A program made the translations under genes and the position numbers. The notes beneath the pieces were generated by a model, which worked only from the letters and a program-made list of their open reading frames with translations, made no database searches and had not been told where the DNA came from. Source: CAZGXM01 sp964529795 (GTDB taxonomy: Bacteria; Bacillota; JADQBR01). From it: a DNA stretch of 64,000 nucleotides. The stretch covers positions 1 through 64,000 of the forward strand of contig CAZGXM010000001.1 in assembly GCA_964529795.1 (NCBI GenBank), in the 5' to 3' direction. Positions 53,508 through 62,218 of this stretch are shown one piece after another (position 1 is the first letter of the stretch; each line of letters opens with the position of its first letter).

Positions 53508-55946
53508 ATGATGAAACCAACGAGATTGATAGGCACATTAATTATGATCCTGGTTGTGACTGTTTTCACCAGCACTGCCCGGGCGGCCCAGCCGAGATAC
53601 AGCAGTGTCGGTGAGAATGCGCAGCCGGTGGGCGGTACCGTCTACCAGTATTACTACACATCTACACTGACAGAGGTTTATTCGACCAACGGTTGGGAGT
53701 ATACCTTTACCGCTGACGGGGTTACCAATTATCCCTATGAACCCTACCTGCCCAATGAGAATTCCCCGGCAGATTATCGTATTCACTCAAACTACACCAA
53801 GGATACCGACGCCTGTGCTTCATGCCATGCCACACACACTGCGGTGGGCAGCGGCCTGCTGCAGTGGTACAGTACATATGAGACCTGTATGGCCTGCCAT
53901 GACGGTACCGTCACTACCACGTACAATGTGGTGACCGGGACGCTGCCGGACGGCAGTCTTGCGCCTGCCGGCATGTTTGGCATGGGAGACGAGGTTTCCC
54001 TGTCAACTCACAACGTTACCGGCGCCGTGGACCACAGCGCCGCACCGGGCGGTTCCACGGTTCCTGAAACGGCTGTTATTGGCGGTGAACAGCAGGTTGT
54101 CCGCTGGGGCATCAAATTTGGTTGCGAAAGCTGTCATAACCCCCATGGCCTGGGAGGTAACGCGCGGCTGTTGAATCCCGACCCCAATGGCGTCCAGGTC
54201 GTCAGGCGGGATACGGAATTTACCGGCTATCCCTTAACGGAAATATCCGGCAGCCCGGTTACTTATGCAGCGTATCCCAAAGATGCAAACGGTCAACCGG
54301 ATACAACGCAAATGCCTTACTACATTTTAAAAACCTATCCGTATGACCCTGTCATAGTGGTGGATGGTGCCGAGGACCAGGGCGCAACAATTGACAATTC
54401 CCCGGGTTATTCCATTATCACTACCGGCAGGACTGTCAAATCCAGCATTTATGCCACTTTCACCCCGGCCCTGCGGGTGAGAATGAATGTAGACAACTAC
54501 CTTGATGCAAACGTAACCGACGCTGTTTACGAGCAGGTAGACTATTTGGAAGGTATGAATGATTTCTGCGGTGCATGTCATACCGATTACAATACCAATT
54601 CATCGGAACCAAGCGGTACCTACTCCGAAGCCTACCGCCACCCGGTGGGGCAGTACTACAGTGACTGGCAGAGCGCGGAAAATTTGGAGTTCCAGGAAAC
54701 AGGCATTGTCATGTGTACCACCTGCCATGTGGCCCATGGCACGTCCCAGGACTACTGGTTACGCAGTTTGGCCAGCGAAGGCTATACCAAGCAAGATGCA
54801 GTGGAACTGGTAGGTTCCTCTGCCCTGAAACGAAAGCCCAACATGGCTGTCTGCGTCACCTGCCACCAGCCGGGCACCGAAGGATTTGCCCATGAAGACA
54901 GTGTTTATGACAGCGTCTATGCCACATACAGCCAGGAAGGTGCCAGTTACATCGGTTCTGACCAGTGTTTGGACTGCCACCAGAGATATGCTGGGTGGAA
55001 ACAGACACTTCATTATACTGGCTTGAGTGCTGGGACGGGAGGCATGCTGCCTTCAGCGGGAGAATTTGACAGTCACTTCAGTGGTCTTGGTAAAACTACA
55101 GCGGACGTAGTATATACTATCGGTAACAAGTGGCGCCAGAATTATTTGGTTTGGGATAGTACAAGCAGTTACTTGCAGGTATTGCCTGATGATTGGGTTG
55201 TCGGTATAACTGCAACTGACCCTGACCAGTGGCCGGCGCAGAACAGTGGCTGGATGTATGGTGAGGATACCACCAACTGGCAGGAGCGCGCATTTGCGGA
55301 CATTTGTGCCGGTTGCCATACTACCGGATTTGCTGCCGATACCGGCAGTTGGCAGGAAAATGGCGTGGCCTGTGAATCCTGCCACGGTCCCGGCAGCAAC
55401 CACCGGAATACGCCTGTGGACCAGAACATCACCAACCCGGTCAAGCTGAGCATCCTACTGCAAAATGATGTCTGCGGTTCATGCCACGCGAGGGGCAGAA
55501 ACGTGAATTCAACTTATGAAAGCCGGGTATCTGGAAACAATAACAATTACCCGCGTTATGACGCGCTGGGCTTTAAACCGGGTGTCAGCCTCAGTGTTTA
55601 CTATGATGTAGTAACAGCAATGGAGGACGGCACGAATACCTACTATTATGCCAGCCAAATTGACAGTATTAAAGACTCCAAAGCGCCACACCAGCAGTAT
55701 AATGATTACATTCAAAGCAAACACTTTGAAAAGGGCATTCTCAGCTGTATTTCCTGTCACAGTTCCCACGGGGTCAATTCCGAGGGTGTGCAGTTGAAAC
55801 GTACAGCCGGGCAGATTTGCAGCGCCTGCCATGATACGGTGATGGACCTGGACCGGTACATGCCCAGGGTAACCGATAACGGTATCAAGAATTCCCGGAC
55901 CCATACGTTTACCACAAAACACCCGGACTCGGGTTTGGTGCAGTAA
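53508..55946 (+). CDS. Secreted 12-haem cytochrome c with a c554-like insert
   Basis: An 812-residue exported cytochrome; the signal peptide ends near ARAAQPRY (residue 27). Haem sites are CASCH, CMACH, CESCH, CGACH, CTTCH, CVTCH, CLDCH, CAGCH, CESCH, CGSCH, CISCH and CSACH. Residues 1-460 parallel the 11-haem protein at 18123-20030. From about 480 to 640 it has a segment with QCLDCHQRYAGWKQTLH, GNKWRQNYLVW and CESCHGPGSNH, features of cytochrome c554-type domains that the paralogue lacks. ATGATG at 53508 follows GGGAGAGGGTTGA. No membrane or wall anchor is seen at the C-terminus. Terminal reductase or surface carrier roles are both possible. Confidence 0.87.
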   Translation: MMKPTRLIGTLIMILVVTVFTSTARAAQPRYSSVGENAQPVGGTVYQYYYTSTLTEVYSTNGWEYTFTADGVTNYPYEPYLPNENSPADYRIHSNYTKDTDACASCHATHTAVGSGLLQWYSTYETCMACHDGTVTTTYNVVTGTLPDGSLAPAGMFGMGDEVSLSTHNVTGAVDHSAAPGGSTVPETAVIGGEQQVVRWGIKFGCESCHNPHGLGGNARLLNPDPNGVQVVRRDTEFTGYPLTEISGSPVTYAAYPKDANGQPDTTQMPYYILKTYPYDPVIVVDGAEDQGATIDNSPGYSIITTGRTVKSSIYATFTPALRVRMNVDNYLDANVTDAVYEQVDYLEGMNDFCGACHTDYNTNSSEPSGTYSEAYRHPVGQYYSDWQSAENLEFQETGIVMCTTCHVAHGTSQDYWLRSLASEGYTKQDAVELVGSSALKRKPNMAVCVTCHQPGTEGFAHEDSVYDSVYATYSQEGASYIGSDQCLDCHQRYAGWKQTLHYTGLSAGTGGMLPSAGEFDSHFSGLGKTTADVVYTIGNKWRQNYLVWDSTSSYLQVLPDDWVVGITATDPDQWPAQNSGWMYGEDTTNWQERAFADICAGCHTTGFAADTGSWQENGVACESCHGPGSNHRNTPVDQNITNPVKLSILLQNDVCGSCHARGRNVNSTYESRVSGNNNNYPRYDALGFKPGVSLSVYYDVVTAMEDGTNTYYYASQIDSIKDSKAPHQQYNDYIQSKHFEKGILSCISCHSSHGVNSEGVQLKRTAGQICSACHDTVMDLDRYMPRVTDNGIKNSRTHTFTTKHPDSGLVQ

Positions 55947-56011
55947 AAAACATTTCCCACTTGATTTCACGCTGAATTTTTGGTAAGATAAATCTCGTCA
56001 ATGAAATATGT

Positions 56012-56099
56012 GCGGCAGTGGCGGAATCGGCAGACGCGTAAGATTCAGGATCTTATGGGCGCAACGCTCGTGGAGGTTCAAGTCCTCTCTGCCGCACCA
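56012..56099 (+). tRNA. tRNA-Leu (anticodon CAG)
   Basis: An 88-base class II tRNA. Acceptor GCGGCAG pairs with CTGCCGC; the D arm contains GGCGGAATCGGCAGACGC; the anticodon stem TAAGA/TCTTA holds the loop TTCAGGA; a long variable arm (GGGCGCAACGCTC) and the T loop GGTTCAAGTCC follow; CCA is encoded. Confidence 0.97.
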
Positions 56100-56105
56100 A
56101 CCTGA

Positions 56106-56143
56106 AAAAAAGCTTTCGACAGGTAATTGTCGAAAGCTTTTTT
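56106..56143. terminator. Terminator after tRNA-Leu, shared with the reverse-strand small gene
   Basis: AAAAAAGCTTTCGAC (56106-56120) pairs perfectly with GTCGAAAGCTTTTTT (56129-56143). A and T runs on each side allow action on both strands. It overlaps the stop codon of the gene at 56142-56267. Confidence 0.9.
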
Positions 56144-56267
56144 AGCAAAGCCCGTCAATTAAGGGGCATTGCTCCTCAAGACAGTTTTCACATTGACTGT
56201 AATCCGGTTCTTCAATTTCATTAACTGTTTTCAGCTGACAGGTTCGCTGTTTGTTATCCTTCACCAT
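56142..56267 (-). CDS. Small cysteine-rich protein
   Basis: A 41-residue protein starting MVKDNKQRTC and ending in CENCLEEQCPLIDGLC, with five cysteines, four of them in a tight C-x2-C-x4-C-x6-C group likely to bind a metal. GGGAGGTGCCACTTACC precedes ATG 56267. It lies between tRNA-Leu and tRNA-Gln. Similar tiny cysteine clusters occur in Firmicutes, but I do not recognise a named family. Confidence is limited by size; the ribosome site and the shared terminator support it. Confidence 0.6.
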   Translation of the reverse strand: MVKDNKQRTCQLKTVNEIEEPDYSQCENCLEEQCPLIDGLC

Positions 56268-56362
56268 GGTAAGTGGCACCTCCCTTAAAAGTCATTTGCT
56301 ATTATTATCAAAATATCGCCGATATATGCAAAAAACTCCCTGCATGACTGCAAGGAGTATCG

Positions 56363-56437
56363 TGGCTGGGGCGGCAGGATTCGAACCTGCGAATGGCGGA
56401 TCCAAAGTCCGCTGCCTTACCGCTTGGCTACGCCCCA
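56363..56437 (-). tRNA. tRNA-Gln (anticodon TTG)
   Basis: A 75-base tRNA on the reverse strand. Acceptor TGGGGCG pairs with CGCCCCA; the anticodon stem GCGGA/TCCGC holds the loop CTTTGGA; the T arm is GCAGGTTCGAATCCTGC; CCA is encoded. Confidence 0.97.
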
Positions 56438-56536
56438 TCAACTGTCTTTTGCCTTTATGATTTCAAAAACCCTGCCAGATTATTATGGTTAAAAAATAGG
56501 AATTGTAAAAAAACGTTTTCCCCGGCGTTTAAACAA

Positions 56537-56613
56537 TGGTCGGGGCGGAGGGATTTGAACCCCCGACCCCATGGTCCCAAACCATGTGCGCTACCAAACT
56601 GCGCCACGCCCCG
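56537..56613 (-). tRNA. tRNA-Pro (anticodon TGG)
   Basis: A 77-base tRNA on the reverse strand. Acceptor CGGGGCG pairs with CGCCCCG; the anticodon stem CATGG/CCATG holds the loop TTTGGGA; the T arm is GGGGGTTCAAATCCCTC; CCA is encoded. Confidence 0.97.
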
Positions 56614-56760
56614 AAATCAAGCCGCGTAGGATATTATAACGAATTATCAAGGGTTAGTCAATACGTCGAAAATGCATGTAACACATGTGTGGTAACATAT
56701 GCCGGTAACAAGCCGGCAGCATATTTTTGTCAAAGTCTTGAAGAGAAGATAACTGTTGAA

Positions 56761-56790
56761 AAAAATCCCCACTTGTATAGCAAGCGGGGA
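56761..56790 (-). terminator. Terminator of the ClC channel gene
   Basis: On the reverse strand TCCCCGCTTG pairs with CAAGTGGGGA (one mismatch) around CTATA, followed by TTTTTTT. It starts four bases after the channel gene's stop. Confidence 0.88.
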
Positions 56791-56794
56791 AAAA

Positions 56795-58873
56795 TTAAGC
56801 GAAAAGCTTGCCCAGGCCGGCGAGTTTGCGTGCCGGGACAGCAAAGACGAGTACGGTATCATCCGGCTTGAGAGTGGTACAACCGTGGGGAACTATCACT
56901 TCTCCTTTGCGCATGATAGATACTATTACAACTTCTTTGGGCAGCTCAATATCGCAGAGGCATTTGCCGGCAAGCGGAGAGGTTTCCGACAAAACAAAGC
57001 TTCTAAAACCGCTGTTTTGTTCAAAACGGCCTTCGGTCAAGGTATTGACCTTTGCCGTAGTTTCCATACTGTGTAGGATCCGTGTACTGTAAGCGTTAAT
57101 AACATCGGCATGTTTGAGAATACCAACTACTTTTCTAAAGTTGTTGGAGTCAACCACGGGCAAGGTTTTCACGTTAAAGAAACTGAAAAGGCGCATGGCA
57201 TCTTCAAGGTTATCATTTGCCATGATACTTTTAACATTTCTTTGAATGATCTGTTTTACCGTAACATCTTGTTCCTGCAGCTCAGTTGCTCCGCGAACGT
57301 TTGAGTGGGTAAGAATTCCCACCAGTTCATCGTTCTTACGATTTAACACTACCAGCAGGTCTGCTTCAGATTGCATCAATATCCTGGTCGCCTTTTGAAT
57401 GCTTTCATCTTCGTAGAGAAAATGCTCAAGTGGTCGCATGGCCAGCTTGACAGGGATTCTTTCAGTGGGCCTTACATCTGTACCCCTCAAGATATCAATA
57501 CCGCGTTTTGTCAGTTTGACAGTGTACATGGAATCTCTGATCATTGAGCCATGTATCAGGTAACTGATGGCTGTGGCTGCCATAACACCAACGGCAATGT
57601 GAAAATCACCGGTAATCTCCAGGATAATGGTACTGGCAGTCAGCGGCGCCTGGGCGGACGCCGCAAAAATTGCTCCCATACCAACTACCGTGTACATCCA
57701 CGGGCTGCTCACCAGGTGAGGGAATAAATTATTGACAACAATACCGTAAATACCGCCGAGCATAATTCCCAGGTAAAGGGAGGGAGCAAAAACCCCGCCG
57801 GAACCGCCGGCGCCAATTGTCAGTAACGTGGCTATATACTTAAAGATAAAGAATAAAATCAAACTTGACAAGGGAATGTTTCCCAACACCGCTTTTCCCA
57901 TGGTTGAGTAACCCACTCCGAGAATTTGGGGGAATACCAGCCCGAGGAGACCTACCGCGGTTCCCCCGGCTACTGCTTTTACCCAAAAAGGAACATTCCA
58001 ATTATCAAAGAGGTCTTCCGAAAATGTCAATCCTCTTGTGTAAGCCAGGCCTACAAAACCGGCAAGCACACCTAAAAGTATCATTAACAGCAGTTCGGTG
58101 GGATGCGCCATTGAATATTCGGGAGTTGCCAGCACCGGCGCACTGCCCATGAACTGCCTGAATACAACTGTCCCTGTAACTGCAGATATAAAAATGGGTA
58201 CGATAGAGCCCATGGCATAAGTTCCCAATACCACTTCCAGGCCAAAAAAAGCGCCCGCAATAGGGGCATTAAAAGTGGCGGCAATACCGGCTGATGCGCC
58301 GCAGGCAAGAAATAAACTGATGTATTTCTCAGGTAATTTCAGCACCTGCCCCATCACGGAACCGAAAGAGGCGCCGATAAGAGCTATGGGACCTTCCTGA
58401 CCAACAGACCCGCCTGAACCAATGGTAATGGCGGGAGCCAAAATTCCGAAAAACGAAACCTTGGGCCTAATCTTTCCCCCGCGTAAAGCAAGGGCTTCCA
58501 GGATCTGCGGTACACCGTGTCCTTTAACTTCTTTTGCAAAATAATTGGAAATAATACCCACTAAAATCAAACCGATAGCCGGCAAAAGCGCTTTGAGATA
58601 ACTGCCGTAAGCGCCAAACACGACAAAATTATTGCCAATACCCTTGCCAAAAAGAATTCTGAAAAATTCTATTAAATACCGGAAAACTATTGCACCAAGA
58701 CCCCCGATAATGCCAATCAGTACTGCGAAAAGAACAATGGTATAAGTCTCCACCAGGGGATGCTTGGCCTGAAAGGAATGCCATAAATTTTGGGAGGTTT
58801 CAACAACTGTTTCCTCAAAACTGTCAATTTGGGAATCTTGTTCGTCGGATTTGGCTTTGCTGTCTCCACTCAT
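56795..58873 (-). CDS. clcA: ClC chloride channel/antiporter with CBS and TrkA-C domains
   Basis: A 692-residue membrane protein. After a charged N-terminus, the ClC core (about 35-440) carries the selectivity motifs GSGGSVGQEGP (near 148), GIAATFNAPIAG (near 190) and GAGGSGGVFAPSLY (near 360). Two CBS domains (about 470-590) and a TrkA-C/RCK-C domain (about 610-692) follow, a layout seen in prokaryotic ClC proteins likely gated by nucleotides. The ATG at 58873 is chosen behind AAGGAG at twelve bases; ATG 58885 touches the ribosome site. It moves chloride or fluoride-like anions; whether it is a channel or exchanger is not decided. Confidence 0.92.
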   Translation of the reverse strand: MSGDSKAKSDEQDSQIDSFEETVVETSQNLWHSFQAKHPLVETYTIVLFAVLIGIIGGLGAIVFRYLIEFFRILFGKGIGNNFVVFGAYGSYLKALLPAIGLILVGIISNYFAKEVKGHGVPQILEALALRGGKIRPKVSFFGILAPAITIGSGGSVGQEGPIALIGASFGSVMGQVLKLPEKYISLFLACGASAGIAATFNAPIAGAFFGLEVVLGTYAMGSIVPIFISAVTGTVVFRQFMGSAPVLATPEYSMAHPTELLLMILLGVLAGFVGLAYTRGLTFSEDLFDNWNVPFWVKAVAGGTAVGLLGLVFPQILGVGYSTMGKAVLGNIPLSSLILFFIFKYIATLLTIGAGGSGGVFAPSLYLGIMLGGIYGIVVNNLFPHLVSSPWMYTVVGMGAIFAASAQAPLTASTIILEITGDFHIAVGVMAATAISYLIHGSMIRDSMYTVKLTKRGIDILRGTDVRPTERIPVKLAMRPLEHFLYEDESIQKATRILMQSEADLLVVLNRKNDELVGILTHSNVRGATELQEQDVTVKQIIQRNVKSIMANDNLEDAMRLFSFFNVKTLPVVDSNNFRKVVGILKHADVINAYSTRILHSMETTAKVNTLTEGRFEQNSGFRSFVLSETSPLAGKCLCDIELPKEVVIVSIMRKGEVIVPHGCTTLKPDDTVLVFAVPARKLAGLGKLFA

Positions 58874-59056
58874 GTGTCTTATCATCTCCTTGTTTACGGA
58901 TTTTACGGTAATTTGTAAAACCTCTGTCAGAAAGTATTCCAAGCAGAGGCTTTACAAACCCTGTTGTAATGTTACATTAATTTCTTCTATTTATTTATTT
59001 TAATACAGGCAAATGATAAAGTAAACGCTAAGTTTTTAGATATTTAGATACATCGG

Positions 59057-59086
59057 TTGACATTAACTGCCGGGCTCGCTTATTAT
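59057..59086 (+). promoter_or_regulatory. Sigma-A-like promoter of degV
   Basis: TTGACA (59057-59062), 18-base spacer, TATTAT (59081-59086). Predicted transcription starts near 59093, leaving an 11-base leader before ATG 59104, so the degV message is nearly leaderless. Confidence 0.6.
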
Positions 59087-59103
59087 TAAAGAGAAAAAGA
59101 GAA

Positions 59104-59991
59104 ATGACTTCAGTATGGGGAAAGAGGATACAGAAAGTAAAAATAGTAACCGACAGCACGGCCTATTTAACCGGGAAACAGGTGGAAGAATATGATATCA
59201 CAGTAGTACCTTTGGCCATAACTTTGGGGAATGAAAATTTTAAAGAAGGGGAAAAATATACCAACCACGAGCTTTTTGAAAAACTGCGGTTGGATAAGGG
59301 ACTGTTTCCCAATACATCTCAGCCTGCTGCCGGTGAATTCAAAGAAGCCTTTGAAAGCTTGAGTAAAGACGCCGACAGTGTCATAACCATTTTAATTTCG
59401 TCGAGAATAAGCGGTACGGTGCAGGCGGCGGAAACCGGTGCGTCCCTGGCGGAAGAAGTCGACGTGACGGTGGTTGATTCATTTACCACTTTCGCCGGGT
59501 TGGCCTTTATGGTGCTGGAAGCGGCACGAATGGTCCGGGAGGGAAAGGATAAAGAGGAAATAATCAAGACTGTGGAACATATGCGTGATACCCTGTCCAC
59601 ATTATTTATGGTCGATACCGTCGATACCTTTGAGTATTTGCAAAGAGGCGGCCGCATCGGCGGGGCGAGGGCTCTCCTGGGTACGCTGTTAAAAATAAAG
59701 CCCATTCTTTATATTCGTGGAAAGATTGATGTCTTTAAAAAGGTACGTACACAGCAAAAGGCCCTGGGCCTTATTCTGGAGAAATTGGACCAGTTTCTCG
59801 ACACTGGCGCTGCTGAGAAAGCTGAAGTGGCGGTGATTAACGTGGATTGCCTGCAGGAAGCGGAAGAACTGGGCAGGAAGATTAATGTGAAATATCCCGG
59901 CCTGAAACTGAGCTATACCGAGGTTGGGCCGGTAATTGGCTCTCGCGTGGGGCCGGGAACTTTGGGTGTGGCGTTTTGCAGTTTGCCTTAA
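59104..59991 (+). CDS. degV: DegV family fatty-acid-binding protein
   Basis: A 295-residue cytoplasmic protein. VKIVTDSTAYL at about 12-22 is the DegV opening; NTSQPAAGEF, ILISSRISGTVQAAE and VDSFTTFAGLAFMV line the lipid pocket; LQRGGRIGGA is the family's diagnostic segment. DegV/FakB proteins present fatty acids to FakA kinase. The start is at ATG 59104, about eleven residues longer than usual at the N-terminus; no better in-frame start is available. It is followed by a phasin-like gene 42 bases on. Confidence 0.92.
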   Translation: MTSVWGKRIQKVKIVTDSTAYLTGKQVEEYDITVVPLAITLGNENFKEGEKYTNHELFEKLRLDKGLFPNTSQPAAGEFKEAFESLSKDADSVITILISSRISGTVQAAETGASLAEEVDVTVVDSFTTFAGLAFMVLEAARMVREGKDKEEIIKTVEHMRDTLSTLFMVDTVDTFEYLQRGGRIGGARALLGTLLKIKPILYIRGKIDVFKKVRTQQKALGLILEKLDQFLDTGAAEKAEVAVINVDCLQEAEELGRKINVKYPGLKLSYTEVGPVIGSRVGPGTLGVAFCSLP

Positions 59992-60033
59992 GCTCATTGA
60001 ACCGTTATCTTTTTTAAGATGGAGGTGAATAAT

Positions 60034-60330
60034 GTGCGGGAATTCTTTAAAAAAGGGTTACACCTGGGAATAGGCGCAATTTCCATCACCAGGGAGAAGG
60101 CTGAACAGGCGGTCCAGGAACTGATGAAAAAGGGCGAGATTACGTCCGAGGAAGCCAGGGGCCTGGCTGACCAACTGGTGCAGCGGGGCGAGGAAGAACG
60201 GAAAAACCTGGAGCAAGCTATTAGAAAAGAACTGGACAGATTGCGTCAGGATTTCCGGTTTGTCAGCAGGGAAGAGTTTGAACAATTGGAACGCCGCGTG
60301 AAAAGTTTGGAGGAAAAGCTGGAGCAATAA
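60034..60330 (+). CDS. Phasin-like coiled-coil protein
   Basis: A 98-residue, highly charged helical protein. It starts MREFFKKGLHLGIGAISITREKA and has a long coiled coil (about 25-98) ending RRVKSLEEKLEQ. This is the pattern of small proteins annotated as polyhydroxyalkanoate-synthesis-regulator phasins in Firmicutes, often beside AarF/UbiB kinases as here. GTG 60034 is chosen because GGAGGTGAATAAT precedes it; the ATG at 60019 contains the ribosome site. No polyester synthase is in the window. Confidence 0.75.
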   Translation: MREFFKKGLHLGIGAISITREKAEQAVQELMKKGEITSEEARGLADQLVQRGEEERKNLEQAIRKELDRLRQDFRFVSREEFEQLERRVKSLEEKLEQ

Positions 60331-60339
60331 ATTCCATTG

Positions 60340-60361
60340 ACCTGTGGGTGCAACCACAGGT
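60340..60361 (+). other. Hairpin between the phasin-like gene and the AarF kinase
   Basis: ACCTGTGG (60340-60347) pairs with CCACAGGT (60354-60361) around GTGCAA. There is only a short T-run after it, so it is at most a weak terminator. Confidence 0.5.
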
Positions 60362-60387
60362 TATTTGGTATCTAGGGGTGATGAATT

Positions 60388-62049
60388 TTGACACCAGTGA
60401 GACGCGGGCAGCGGCATCTCCGGCGTTACCGGGAAGTTGCCAATGTTCTGGCAAAACACGGGTTTGGTTACATACTGGACCAAACGGGCTTGATAGATTT
60501 TTTGCCAAAACGGGCACAACTGGCTACAAACAGGGAAAAGTGGGGGGCGCCGGAACGCCTGCTGCACGTACTGGAGGAACTTGGCCCGACTTTTATCAAA
60601 TTGGGTCAAATTATGAGTACCAGGGCGGATTTGCTGGCGGAAGCATATATCAAGCAGCTCAGCAAACTGCAGGATGCAGTGCCGTCGTTGCCTTTTGCAG
60701 AGATTGAAACGGTTATCCGGGAAGAATTGAATAAACCGCTGGACGAGCTTTTTCTCACCTTTACGGAAGAACCGTTGGCTTCAGCGTCCATCGGCCAGGT
60801 GCACCGGGCGGTGCTGAAAAGCGGTGAAGAGGTAGTGGTTAAAGTCCAGCGGCCCAATATTTCCCAGAAGATAGAAACTGATTTGGAAATACTGTTTCAC
60901 ATTGCCCGGATTGCGGAAAAACGAACTACCTGGGGGCGTCTTTACCAGCCGGTGGATGTGGTGGAGGAATTTGCCCGGTCCCTCAGAAATGAACTGGATT
61001 ACCTGGCAGAAGGACGAAACGCCGAGCGGTTCCGGCGGAACTTTGCCGGTGAGGAAACGGTTGTTATTCCCAGGGTTTACTGGGAATACAGCAGCAGGAG
61101 AGTTCTGGTGCTGGAGTACGTGCGGGGAATCAAGATTTCACATTTTGAAAAGTTGGACAGGGAGGGTATTGATAGGAAGAAAACAGCCCGAATTGTGGTC
61201 AACGCCATGCTGAAGCAGGTTTTTGAGGACGGCTTTTTCCACGGTGACCCCCACCCGGGTAATCTGGCCGTGCTGCCGGGAGGGCGGGTCCTGTTTATGG
61301 ACTTTGGTCAGGCGGGACGGGTAGACCAGTGGCTGCGGGAGCGCTTTTCCGACCTGATCCTGGCACTGGTCAGGCAGGATGTCAATCACATTGTGCGCAG
61401 CCTCTTGAAGGTAGGCGTGGTCAACAGGGGGATTAATGTCCAGGGTCTGAGAAAAGATGTTTCCCGGCTGCAGCGAAAATATTACGGCATTCCGATGAGT
61501 CAAATCCGGTTGGGTGATGCTTTGAGTGAACTGCTGCAGCTTTCCTATACTTATCAAATACGCATTCCGCCGGAAGTGGCTTTACTGATCAAAGCGATGA
61601 TAACCCTGGAGGCGCTGGTACAGGAACTGGACCCGGAGCTGAGTATTGTCGATATTGCCGAACCCTATGGCAGGAAGCTTTTGCGCATGCGCTTTGCACC
61701 CCGGCGGTTGGGAACCGCTGTCAGTGAACAGTTGTGGGAGTTGGGCGGGTTTTTGGCGGACCTGCCCTCGCGGTTGGAAAACTTGTTATCTTTGTTGGAA
61801 GGCGGGCATTTAAAGGTACAAATTGAGGTAAGGAGTTTTCGTAACTTGATCGGGTTGTTAAACCTGGTCAGCAACCGGATATCCATCAGTATTATCATTG
61901 CCAGTATTATCGTCGGTTCATCTTTAATGGCGCAAAAAACAGCGAACTCACTACTGCTGCGCTACCCGGTGGTGGAAATGGGTTTTTTGCTGGCGGTGTT
62001 AATGGGGCTGTGGCTGATCTTTACCATTTTTCGCAGCGGCAGGTACTAG
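60388..62049 (+). CDS. ubiB: AarF/UbiB family atypical kinase
   Basis: A 553-residue ABC1/ADCK-type kinase-like protein tied to quinone synthesis or handling. The family A-rich loop appears as ASASIGQVHRA (about 129-139), the ATP lysine in VVVKVQRP, the catalytic segment FFHGDPHPGNLAVL (about 284-297) and the DFG-like motif FMDFGQAGRV. Two C-terminal helices (about 498-518 and 525-545) anchor it. TTG 60388 follows GGGGTGATGAATT. In menaquinone-using anaerobes its exact role is unclear. Confidence 0.9.
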   Translation: MTPVRRGQRHLRRYREVANVLAKHGFGYILDQTGLIDFLPKRAQLATNREKWGAPERLLHVLEELGPTFIKLGQIMSTRADLLAEAYIKQLSKLQDAVPSLPFAEIETVIREELNKPLDELFLTFTEEPLASASIGQVHRAVLKSGEEVVVKVQRPNISQKIETDLEILFHIARIAEKRTTWGRLYQPVDVVEEFARSLRNELDYLAEGRNAERFRRNFAGEETVVIPRVYWEYSSRRVLVLEYVRGIKISHFEKLDREGIDRKKTARIVVNAMLKQVFEDGFFHGDPHPGNLAVLPGGRVLFMDFGQAGRVDQWLRERFSDLILALVRQDVNHIVRSLLKVGVVNRGINVQGLRKDVSRLQRKYYGIPMSQIRLGDALSELLQLSYTYQIRIPPEVALLIKAMITLEALVQELDPELSIVDIAEPYGRKLLRMRFAPRRLGTAVSEQLWELGGFLADLPSRLENLLSLLEGGHLKVQIEVRSFRNLIGLLNLVSNRISISIIIASIIVGSSLMAQKTANSLLLRYPVVEMGFLLAVLMGLWLIFTIFRSGRY

Positions 62050-62218
62050 CCGCTACTTTCACGACTATTTGCGGGGTATTCATAATTTGTTTACAAAATC
62101 AAACCAGTATCAGGCAGGAATTAAAACGATGATGTGGAAATTAAAGTTATGAATACATGTGAAAACATCTACAAACTCACCAGTCGTCCATTAATCTTGG
62201 TCAAGAGGAGGAGAATCC

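Noticed and set aside
56251..56871. Forward frames of 60-110 residues across the tRNA region
   Set aside because: They run through the reverse-strand tRNA-Gln and tRNA-Pro genes; sequences such as GAEGFEPPTPWSQ are the familiar spurious translations of tRNAs.
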